Positions 13,301 to 25,300 of a DNA stretch of 39,676 nt are shown here, one piece after another (positions within the stretch are counted from its first letter, which is position 1; every line of letters starts with the position of its first letter). The notes under the pieces are model-generated. The model was not told the origin of the DNA and ran no database searches. It saw only the letters and a program-made list of their open reading frames with translations. Both the position numbers and the translations under genes were made by a program. The stretch is from Phoronis australis (lineage: Eukaryota > Phoronida > Phoronidae), in assembly GCA_002633005.1 (NCBI GenBank), contig NMRA01000029.1:105707-145382 (forward strand), given 5' to 3'.

Positions 13301-16300
13301 CTAGTGTTAATTACTGTGTCTATTGACCACCATTCAAGCGACGTGACTATTAGAAATCTATTTGAACTTTTAGTAGGAAAGTCCTCCATGGCCGATTGAT
13401 TGCTCAATCGACAAATAATAAAAGCCCCGTGGTTGTTGTCAGTCACCATGGGGACATTGACAGATCTGTTTTAACCAGATCAATAATGTTATTTAAAGCG
13501 GCTTAAACCCGTGCTTTCTCTCAAAAAAGGTGTCGCCATAAACATGGTCTCAAATTATTCCTATTTAGATGATAAATGACTTTTTGGGCTTTGGAAGAAG
13601 TACTTGTTATTTTTTCAGACAAACTCACAAAGTTTTAAGTCACTCGGCTGACCTGAAGTTTTATGAGCTCGGTCTGAAAAAAACAACAAACTGTCAGTTC
13701 TTCCAACTTAAAGGTCACTTCTTTACTGAGTAAGAAACAAGATAAGATCAATTTTAAAACTGTTCTTTACAAAAAGCACCAGTTAAATGATACTTTAAAT
13801 TTTTGTCTCTGTTGTCTTAGTTAAGTGATAATGTAACCCAGAGTGCTGCTGTCAACAAGACAGTGTTTCCCCATTTGCTGAAGATTTGAACAGGATGAAA
13901 TTTACAGCAAAATGTGTATTATAGATGTTACATTGTTTGCCAATGAAAGTTACTACAATGGTTAATTTCTTGAGAAAAACTCCACCGAGAGGGCCAGCAA
14001 GTAATGACATGGAGTATGACGAAACGACAAAACAAAAGGAAAATTGAATGATACAAATAGTGCAAAGGGGGAAGGGTCATGACTCAGAAGAATGATTTTA
14101 CCATATTAATTGTGATAATGATCTTCATAAATTATGATAGCCTAATGGCTAATAATAACTTAAATGCACATGCGCACACCCAGAGGGGGCTCGGGGGGCT
14201 CAAATGAGTCCCCTTATTTGGCGAAGTGGGCAAAAAGGGCTGCCTCAGAGAAGTAAAAACTCAGAAAAAGTAGAAAAAGAAACAAAAGTCCACTAAAAAG
14301 GCAGGAACTACCTAAATTTGGTGAATGCACAATTCATACCCGTGAACGTCATACCGTGAATAATACGCTTACAAGGAATTCACGCATTTCTAAAGATATG
14401 CGGGAATTTTCACCGCTCGTCCTTCAATGAGGGCGCGGCACCGGAATCGGGTAAAATTGGGATGATATACTCCGTGGATATACAAACGCTGATCAGAATT
14501 AACAATATCACATGGATTCATATTTAACTACGGTAAGTATTCTTTCAATCTCGTTTAACCAGATTTTTGACCAGGAAACAGTTGTTGTGCCCACTTTTCA
14601 TTTTTTATTACTGACAAAGAGCTAGAATAGTTATATAGTCAGTGCCACCAAAATTGTCCAGAGCTTCCAAATTTTCTGTTACCTGTAATGTGGTAAGTTT
14701 AGGGATGGGCTCACAATGAACTTAACTAATTAAGTTTAGCTGGCGATCAAAATCTACCAGTTTTGGTACTTCAAGTTCAAAAAAAGTTAGCAACCCGGTA
14801 AGAAAAAAAAACAAGTGGGCAGAAGCATTGAAAATTAAATAAAGAAAACCAATGTGAAACTTATCGTTCCTTTGGGTGGCCCTTTGTGAAGATAAACACA
14901 AGTTAATCTTTTTAGACATTTTGTAATATTTATAATGTACCAAGTTAAAACTACTCTCTAGAGTTGCAGGCTGTAACTCTGCAAATGTCAGAGAAAGCCA
15001 AAATGGGGGAACTAACAAAAACTATTGTTGAGACAGTAATGCTAGCAATTACCTTTCCACTTCATTAGCTCAGATCTACATCAATACAAAGGGCGTGCTG
15101 AATAGGCATCCTAAAAGTTGTCTGGTGCTTAGGGAATCAGAGTGGTCACCAGTGTAAGCGAGAACTTCTCCACATGTACCCCGTGTTTTATTTTGTTTTA
15201 GTAAAAGGTCCACATTCTCAAAAATTCGAGCCCCCCATTTTTTAGGGTTGGGTGTGGGCTTGATGCAAAATATGAAATGATCAAAATTTCATTTGTCCCA
15301 CAGTAAGGTGATACCATGACTTGATTCATGAAATAACTGTAATGGCAACATAATATTACAACTATAATGATTATGATAATGCTAACAGTATTTTTGTCCC
15401 CAGGACATGTACCGGTATGCTGTGAAGCACCATAAAAAGACCGCCAAAGACAATGTACAGAATGCTGCTGGCTTAACCCCGCTCACATTAGCGTGTAAGA
15501 TTGGGCGGATAAAGATATTTAATGAAATTACTCTCTTAAGTAATAAGGTAAGATATTTTTTGCACTGAAGTCAAATTTCCTGTAAGAAGTGCAATTCTTC
15601 TGTGTTAATGCGCATTTTTATGCGCCCACATATTTATATGTGGACGCATTATGCCGTCATCTCTGTCNNNNNNNNNNNNNNNNNNNNNNNNNNNNNNNNN
15701 NNNNNNNNNNNNNNNNNNNNNNNNNNNNNNNNNNNNNNNNNNNNNNNNNNNNNNNNNNNNNNNNNNNNNNNNNNNNNNNNNNNNNNNNNNNNNNNNNNNN
15801 NNNNNNNNNNNNNNNNNNNNNNNNNNNNNNNNNNNNNNNNNNNNNNNNNNNNNNNNNNNNNNNNNNNNNNNNNNNNNNNNNNNNNNNNNNNNNNNNNNNN
15901 NNNNNNNNNNNNNNNNNNNNNNNNNNNNNNNNNNNNNNNNNNNNNNNNNNNNNNNNNNNNNNNNNNNNNNNNNNNNNNNNNNNNNNNNNNNNNNNNNNNN
16001 NNNNNNNNNNNNNNNNNNNNNNNNNNNNNNNNNNNNNNNNNNNNNNNNNNNNNNNNNNNNNNNNNNNNNNNNNNNNNNNNNNNNNNNNNNNNNNNNNNNN
16101 NNNNNNNNNNNNNNNNNNNNNNNNNNNNNNNNNNNNNNNNNNNNNNNNNNNNNNNNNNNNNNNNNNNNNNNNNNNNNNNNNNNNNNNNNNNNNNNNNNNN
16201 NNNNNNNNNNNNNNNNNNNNNNNNNNNNNNNNNNNNNNNNNNNNNNNNNNNNNNNNNNNNNNNNNNNNNNNNNNNNNNNNNNNNNNNNNNNNNNNNNNNN

Positions 16301-19300
16301 NNNNNNNNNNNNNNNNNNNNNNNNNNNNNNNNNNNNNNNNNNNNNNNNNNNNNNNNNNNNNNNNNNNNNNNNNNNNNNNNNNNNNNNNNNNNNNNNNNNN
16401 NNNNNNNNNNNNNNNNNNNNNNNNNNNNNNNNNNNNNNNNNNNNNNNNNNNNNNNNNNNNNNNNNNNNNNNNNNNNNNNNNNNNNNNNNNNNNNNNTGTG
16501 GTGCTTTAAGCAACTGGTGTATAGGATGTGCTTGTATTATGAAGATTACTCACATTTTGCCCCTAGCCTATTGAGGAGACAATGACCATGCCTTTCCATT
16601 TTGCAAAGTATGCCCTCTACTGGCCACTTTATGGTACCAATAAACAACCCTAGAAGGATACTGTATGCGGTGCAATTGTGGGCGCATTTCAACGCTCCGC
16701 GTTGCTCTTGTTGTTTGAAATTTTAAAGGTTACGTAGGTGGCCTTTTTGTCATTTGATTAAAAGTTGATCTGCCGGAAAAAATGGTAAAATATGACCGAT
16801 TTCGGACAAAAATAATTTTTAAAATTCCCCCTTTCATCATTTTTCAAAAGCTTCTAAAGGACCTTTCATACTGACGTTGATGCGTTGATGGTTTGGGGAG
16901 TTGTGGTCAGTATGAACGCTTAACTTTGGTCATGAATCGAAGTTAACAGCTCCATCGCAGTTAGGTGGATTTAACAGCTCAGTGTCGATGCTGCGGTGCA
17001 GTACGAATGGTCAATTTCGGTCCCATCAAAGTTATTGCCAGGTGCCACTGTCATTGTCAACAATTAAAGGGTAGTGTAGTCGCTAATAGTTGCTTATATT
17101 TTGCTCAAATAATCACCAATCGAATTAAAAGTAAGTTTTATGTCAATTAGCACATGTAAATGTTCCCAAATTGTCACATTAAAAAAATTTTAGCGTGCAG
17201 CGCTTTTTTGCAATAACTTCAATGACAACATCGTCACCTGCCATTTACTTTGATTTTCCTTTAGTACCGAAGCCAGTAGTGAATGGTTTAGTTAACTTCT
17301 CAGTTTACATCGACGCTCCGCTTAGACCGGAGTTTAAAGTCAGTATAAAAAAGCCTTCAGATTATTGGGGATGCCCAGAACTTTTCAAAACAGTGTCTGA
17401 TGCTCGCTGTGGTGCACAATTTGAACACGGAAAAACATTAATTTGGTGCTAAATATCCTTTACAGAAAAAATGAGACTGTCGCAATAAAATTTCACTTGT
17501 TGGTCATATTATGACCTGTATTGGTGAGATTTTACCAAACTAGGATCTTTCAATTAATTTTCAATAGAGGAAAATGTCTTCAAGGCATGTCTTAAAAATT
17601 TTGGACCGAAATAAATTGAGATAGAAAATGCACCTTTTGTCTACAGCAATGTAAATAAGATGAAAATTGAAAAGCTTGAAGTATACATGGATAGGGCATG
17701 CACAAGTGTTGCATAGGAATAATATATTACTTTAATTTACATCTTAATTTATATTACTGCTACAATTTTTAATTTTGACCCATTTTATTTAAATTATGTG
17801 CCGTGTGCATGTGAGTGTATGTGGTTTATTTCACTTAGTTTAAACTTTTATGGAATTGTAAAGCATCACTATGATTTTTAGGGTTTAATTAAAAAGTGAA
17901 AAGAATACCTTGAAATTTATTTGAATTTCTGTGTTGACTTGCCGGTTACCATGGTTACAGGAATGTTGGCGGTTCTCCAACATCACTTGTTCTGTCTACC
18001 CCCTATTGGGCATCGATACCATTGGTCCTCATGGCACAACAGGTAATGGATTTGTGTACTGCTGTGGTATTGCCCGTTACAACAATTAGTATTAGCCTGT
18101 ATGCCTTAGACACTTGTTTATTTTTTTGCAAACAACTCTCATTCAATTTGGTAGATATACTTTGACAGGGATATCGTTCATCCGAGGGTAAGTGCCTGTG
18201 CCTTCTAGTGGGAGGGAAATTTTTTGGGGTAAGGGGAAAATTCTACCTCCCGATCACCATCAATAGCACCCCTCATCCTGTTGAAGGCCCTCATAGGCTC
18301 TGCCTCAAGTAGTCAAAACTAATACTTTGCACTCTTTCAAATTGTCAGCCGTGTGAGTTACAAGTGATTCAAGCCTCAGAGGGGAATTTTCAATCACATG
18401 GCGGAAATTTTTGGGCCTCATCACTACGGGAAATGTTGTGTGATTTTTCATTATTTTTCAGAGGGGAATGGGGCCGATATTCGGCCCCAAAATCGAGGGA
18501 TTGAGGGCCCTGTTTAAATAAATCAACTGCCACTTCCCAGAATATATCATACCCATAATGGGTCAGTCAGGTGTGTATAGCAACCCTGATATTTTGAAAA
18601 CTAGGTTAATCTGCCCCTGCAAAGAGGAGAGCTGATCTTTTTGGGATGTGGGAATTATAGTATGCAATGAAAATTACTAAAACATTGTTTTCAAAGTCTG
18701 AATTCAACATTTTGATGTTCAGTAACTATTTATCTTTCCATTTTCAACCCAAAAAAGTTCATGTACCTGTACATTTCGTGATCGTCTGAGTAAACAAAAT
18801 CTGTATTGATGTCATAAAATGCCATAGGTTTCGCACGTTAATTAACTGACACGATTTACACATTAATTTGATGCAGACTTTAACTCCGCCTTGATGATCA
18901 TTGTCAACGGTGAGAAGGACGAACACTTGGAAATGCTGGAAGGGGGTGTCATTCGACAGTTGCTTGATGAGAAATGGAACTCGTTTGCAAGGGTATGAAG
19001 CTAGCTTACTGCGTGCCTGCTCCGTGTTACAATTTGGTTTGAATTTGGTTTTTAATCAATTGCAGTCCAGAAAAAAAACTTTTATGGCATATATGAATTC
19101 AGTTCAGACGGACCTGATTAAAATCGCTTGTTCGTCATTTTTAAGACATATTACATCTCCTTTGTTCCTGTTTGCTATTGAAGAATCCAAAATGTCTTCA
19201 AGGATTTCAACCCATCATGAAATGCTGAATCCAATTCAACACAAGCTGTCTTAACAGCCATGCAAAGACTAAACCCACATTTGGCCAGTTCAGGCACCTC

Positions 19301-22300
19301 TGGTACTTTCAAAAAAAAACAATTCCTGTTATTCTTCTTAAGATATTAACTTTTGTCATCAGGTGTGTTAATTCACACAATTACCCATGATAAACACACT
19401 GGAAACTACCCTGAATTATTGTGTACTAGAAAATCCACATCCAATGTGCCACTTAATTGATTCTGCCAAGGATACAACACAACTAGACAAATTAGTACTC
19501 GGGGTCATAAATCAGATGTTAGAAGTAGGGTCTGGTACAGTAACCAAGTGTTACCCAGGAGTTCTCAGTTACTCCTGCAGCAGCAAAATCAAAACTCATC
19601 AGTTGCGTCATATTGTTAATCGATGATGTGTTCTTATTCGACAGAGACATTTCTTCCGCCGTCTTGCTTTGACTACAGCCCACATGACACTGATGACGAT
19701 TGCCGTCTACACAAGACCTAGAGATGCCTTGGACCCTGCCCACCCAGAAAAGTATCTGTTAGAGAGGACAGACGAAATAAGTATTGTAAGTGGATCTGCA
19801 ACAGTGTTTCATATTAGACAAATACTCTAAATTTTTGAAAACCAACCCCATGCAGGTAACAGCTAGGCAGCGCTGATCTCAGCTTTGCTCAGTTTTTACA
19901 ATTCGCTTAATGGCCGAACTTTCCATCAATGATTTGTCATTTTCATTACTTGCGTAGTACAATATCTTCCAGTATGGAGACAATCTCTAAAATATTGTGG
20001 AATTGAATTTTCTTTATTCTGAATATTGAGATGTATGCGAATTCGGCATTCACATTATTTCTCGAATATTTGGTAATATAAGTTTTGTATCAACAGATTC
20101 GGAAATAAACTGCAAATTTCATAAAGTTGTCAAAAATGGCCGCACATGCAACATTTTTGTACGTCTTGAAAGTGTGTAACAAAGACTTTGAGTACGATCG
20201 TTTGCCATTGATTGTAATTCTTTAATTCAGTGGTAAATGAGGTTTACAAGTGGCAGTTTTATGAATTCAATCACTACTGTTCAGTGTATAGTACAAACCA
20301 AAAGTTATTCAAATAAAATGATCGGTAATTCCCCCTTAAAGATGACTGGGCAGAGGCCGTGCACTATCGGAGTATAGTCTGCCCTCATAACCGACAATGA
20401 CCAGGGAAGTTTGCCAATTTGATGATTACTACCAGTCATTTTTGTTGTTAACAAAATTAGCCATCATGGCAGGGAAACTGTATTTGTCTGTTTACTTTTA
20501 TTTGTCTTTCTCTACATGTCTTGCACTACATGTGTTGCACTACATGTCTTGTACTACATGTGTTGCACTACTTCTCTTGCACTACATGTCTTGCACTTCA
20601 TGTCTTACACTACTTGTCTTGCACTACATGTGTTGCACTACTTTTCTTGCACTACTTTTCTTGCACTACTTGTCTTGCACTACTTGTCTTGCACTACTTG
20701 TCTTGCACTACTTGTCTTGCACTATTTGTCTTGCACTTCTTGTCTTGCACTACTTGTTTTGTTACATTTAATGTTTATAACTAGCTTTTCTCAATTTAGT
20801 TTAGAGCAGGTACGGGTCTCTTTGAATCACACAATATGCCATGCAAAGCTGCACTTCATCCTGTGTGTAGCTGGTAAAAGAGAATCAAATAAGTCTAATA
20901 ATATTCTGTGATAGGATTCTCTTTCTGCCAGCAACGAGAACTAACATGAGCACCATTCGTGATTGAAGAAAATGTTTCAGACTTTATTGGCCTACGAAAC
21001 AGTGTGAAGTGCAGCTTTCAATATGTTCATAGAAAATTAAATTTGGTGACGTGAAGTTGCGCTGTCATTTTGTTAGTGCATTTACAAAATTCAACTTTTA
21101 AACGTATGAATTCAGTATTGTATTATTAGTTTAAAAAAATTGGTTTTGTGTTGATGAGCATCCTTTGAACTAAGTTTTTACTGATTTGGACCGTGTTCAA
21201 ATTCATTTCATAATGCTTTTAAATAAGCTGATGTGAAAAGCGTATCTTTAATAAACAATTCGTCATTCCGTCCCTACAGTTGCGTTATGTCTGTGAGGTA
21301 ATAGTGACCGGTGGAAGTTTTTGGACTTTTGTTCTCCAGTTCGTTGAGGTGAAATCTGTGGGACTCCTTCGGTTCATCAAAAATCTCGTAAGTAGCATCA
21401 TACTTGTAAGTAGCATCATACTTGTAAGTAGCATCATACTTGTAAGTAGCATCATACTTGTAAGTAGCATCATACTTGTAAGTAGCATCATACTTGTAAG
21501 TAGCATCATACTTGTAAGTAGCATCATACTTGTAAGTAGCATCATACTTGTAAGTAGCATCATACTTGTAAGTAGCATCATACTTGTAAGTAGCATCATA
21601 CTTGTAAGTAGCATCATACTTGTAAGTAGCATCATACTTGTAAGTAGCATCATACTTGTAAGTAGCATCATACTTGTAAGTAGCATCATACTTGTAAGTA
21701 GCATCATACTTGTAAGTAGCATCATACTTGTAAGTAGCATCATACTTGTAAGTAGCATCATACTTGTAAGTAGCATCATACTTGTAAGTAGCATCATACT
21801 TGTAAGTAGCATCATACTTGTAAGTAGCATCATACTTGTAAGTAGCATCATACTTGTAAGTAGCATCATACTTGTAAGTAGCATCATACTTGTAAGTAGC
21901 ATCATACTTGTAAGTAGCATCATACTTTCTCTGCTATTTACACGTCATAAGTGTTCTTAAAGTCTATTGTAAAGATGTTTACTTGTAAAAATGTTTGCTT
22001 CGCAGCCCTTGGTGACTTATTAAGTACACGATGTGTGGCAGAGAAGTGAAAATTGTCATCTTTATAAACAAAATGCTACATTACAAAAATTCTGTCATGG
22101 TTCGTATTGCACAATTGTAATCAAAAAGTGCTAATTAGAGTTAGAATGTTTCAAGCAAAATAGTCAACCTTTTAAAAAATAAAAATGCCAGTTGTGCAAA
22201 GTGCAAAATAATTGAAGAATTAACATAATTTATTTATGGAAAGTTTACCTAGAACAGTCCCTCATTAGCCTATTCTTTGTTTCAGAAAAATGCCCCTGCC

Positions 22301-25300
22301 AAAGCGATATTCATGGTCGCGAGTATCATGATTCTCATGTGCGTGCCGTTCCGGTTTCTAAACATGCCCCTGGTTGAAGAGTCCCTTTTAGCTCTGGCGA
22401 TTCCTGGGACATGGTCCTTCTATTTATTCTATGCAAAGTGAGTATTTCTAAGACTGAAAAAGTTTACCTTCTGTTTCAGAATATGGCAGGTAGCTCAAAC
22501 CTTTGTTTTTTTAAAGCCTATCTTCAACGGTAAGACATGTGAATTTGGTTCCTACAGTATGTTTAGAGCATCGCTCTGAGCCCACTAGTGCCATAAATTG
22601 CCAAATGTAACGAACTGTTAGGTGTATTGGCTTGCTTTTGTCTACGTCACCGTGAGAAACACCTTTTAACTCAAACAGCTGCGAATAACACCCGCACGCA
22701 ATGGTGTTCTATTCAGACCCTATTCAATACAACTTTTTGTTGTTTGTGCTGGGATCTCACTGACGGTGACGCGACATGGCACGAAAAGGGAGCTTCACTT
22801 ATCATTTGATGGACTTACACTTGCGTGATTGAATCTGGCGTTTTCTTATTTTGCTAAGGCTTTGCTAGGACTATCTGGTTACCCTAATACATCTAAAGTA
22901 ACAAAATTCTGTTGAAGGTAGACTTTAAATCTCTGAGCTAATATTTGAAATGGCTTACAATGTGCTCATGATTTGAGCACAGTACAAATTGTAACATTTT
23001 GATGTGTTCAAAGGCTCATCACACAGATAGACGAGGTAAAAAACTGTCACTTTAATGTAAAGTTGTGCCCACAGAGGTCTCTTAATTCTATCTGTAGGAA
23101 CAACAATGCTGATGGAACCGGAACTCAATATATTTATCTCTAACTCTAAAGAGCTATAATACTACAATATCAAGCATAGAATTTTTTTTAAAAATCTTAA
23201 TGCAGTTTCAGGAGTTTAAAGCTGATCCATTGATACACTAGAGCATTGCAGATATTAAAATTTCACCTAGCGTCAAAGAAACTACGCTTTGACTTAGATC
23301 GAGAGCTGCTGTGAAACAGGTCTGATCTTGTTGCCTACTCATCATAATAAGTGACTTCTGGGAACTTAAAGGTAGAGAACTAGCTTTAGTACTTTGTACA
23401 TCATCATTGGTGCATAAAATAACAACACTGCCATTGGCCAATATTTTGAGCACATTTTTAATAGCAAAATATCATCCTGGAAGTGGCATCTTTAATGAAG
23501 GACTTAAAGTTGAGACCAGTTTTAGTTACAGTTGGAGGCTAAATTGAAGTAAATTAAAGGAAGTGGATTTTTAGCCACTTTAAATGTCAGCTCTAATAAT
23601 TCCATATCAGTTGAACTCCTTCCTGCAAAAAAGTCATGCCTCCTTTGTCAACAAGACAGCCTTCTTGCAGCAATTTACGTGTTTGTGTTCAGTGAAATGA
23701 GCAGTAAAATTGTTGGTACATTTGAAGACGAGCAGTATAGCATGGAACACTCAGTTGTGGCCACATGATTGTTTATTTTGTGTTGTGCTTGCTTCCACCA
23801 CTTGTTCTAATGATTTGTTACAGGAGTGTGCCAGGCTTCGGGCCTTATGTACAGATGATGTACCTTCAGATGTCTCAAGACATGTTAAAATTTGGCATAA
23901 TACTCTTTGTGTTCTATCTCCAGTTTATGGGAGGTTCGTCAGTGTGTGTGTGTGTGCGTGTGTCTATCAGTCTCCAATTTTGACGACACTGAGCCCTCGA
24001 TCGTCACCTCTGTGTATAATCACCATGTTGGCATTATGGGTACTAATTATAATCTTTTGTTGAAATATGCGTCCTTAACTAAAACGGACACAAAGGGCAT
24101 CTCCAACCGCAACAACATTATCGACAATGGGCTGTGAGACACTATTGAAAAATTAATATTGGAAACACAAGATGGTGGTAATACATTCGGCTTTTAATTT
24201 CTACTATGGAATAGAACTATTACAGGTGTAGAGACTGAGCGAGCAGGTGTGGTGTGCTGTGGTGTGTGTGCACTAATAGATAACACTTATATGTAGTCCA
24301 GAGCTTGTCTCCAGCTGGGTTAATCCCATAAGAGAGATATATGGTGTGGCATGCCCTCAGAGAGATGATCTTTCATGTCTAGTTTCTCTATTTGGCAAAA
24401 TTTCAGCTACGAAAAAGTGCCTTTTCCACATACTTCGCTACAAAAGAAATTCAAAACTCCCCAAAGGGTAATCAGTTATGATGAACTATACTCGAATGTA
24501 CAGAAGATTTTCAATATTACCAAACTTTTGTTGTGAAAGATACATTACCCATTTTGACAACAATTGTAGGCTACAACGCATTTAAGTCAGGAACAAAACC
24601 CCAGTTCTCGACAGATTGGTCCTTCTCCAATCTCTAAGTGGGTGGGTTAGCACTAATTTTCTAGCTGCACCCTGCTCATCAAACATACAATCAAGTACCC
24701 CGGGGTTACCCACTTAGGCCTGTCACCACCAAAGGGGCTGAAAGAGCAGTGGCACCAAAACCATTAATGGCCAAAACCAAAAAACAAAAAACACTAGCCT
24801 TTAAGTTCATTCATTTCAGGTAAGGTATGGTGTTTTTTTATTTTGAGAAGTTGCACATCAGGCACGTAAGCATGCTTTTTGCAAATTGCCACGATTTGCC
24901 ACATGACGGCGTTTTCCCATTCAGTGACTTTACCAGACGCAGAATTTGGTGAGCACATGATAACGTCTAGCTTCTTTGTTAACTGCCAACCACAGTCTTT
25001 TGTCTGGTATGACAACAGAGAGACCAATTATCTACCAGGCTAATTACAAACCACCTGTGAACACAGTCAAACCCAGAGTGAATTGGTACATTCGGAAAGA
25101 ATAGATTGTCGTAACTTTGGTTGGTTATAATTGGGCAATTTTGGCAATTCAAAAACTAAACATGATCACCATTTGACGAGGATTTCATAAATGCTATTGG
25201 TTTATGTTCAAATATGTTATAACTTAACTTTTATTTTTAAAACCACAGCCCAGTCAGGCTATAGATACGATATTACTGGAGATAAGAGCAATTATCGAAC

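Noticed and set aside
15589-16585. Four ~300-codon frames around the gap
   Set aside because: They consist almost entirely of N, which cannot contain stops.
20397-20911. Three overlapping Cys/Leu/His-rich plus-strand frames
   Set aside because: All are translations of the 14-bp minisatellite; three frames with the same peptide show periodicity, not coding.
21388-21927. CRISPR array or centromeric satellite
   Set aside because: Units are directly adjacent without spacers, the genome is eukaryotic, and the array is short and tied to an intron start.
21280-21960. A 226-codon open frame covering the S2 exon and the repeat array as a single gene
   Set aside because: The first 36 codons are a TRPV exon and the next exon resumes exactly after it; the rest is the 18-bp array. 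Kept as a possible alternative-donor extension, not as a separate protein.
22643-22775. Small transposon bounded by GTCACCG / CGGTGAC near 22646 and 22770
   Set aside because: The inverted match is only 7 bp without gaps, and no second copy was noticed.
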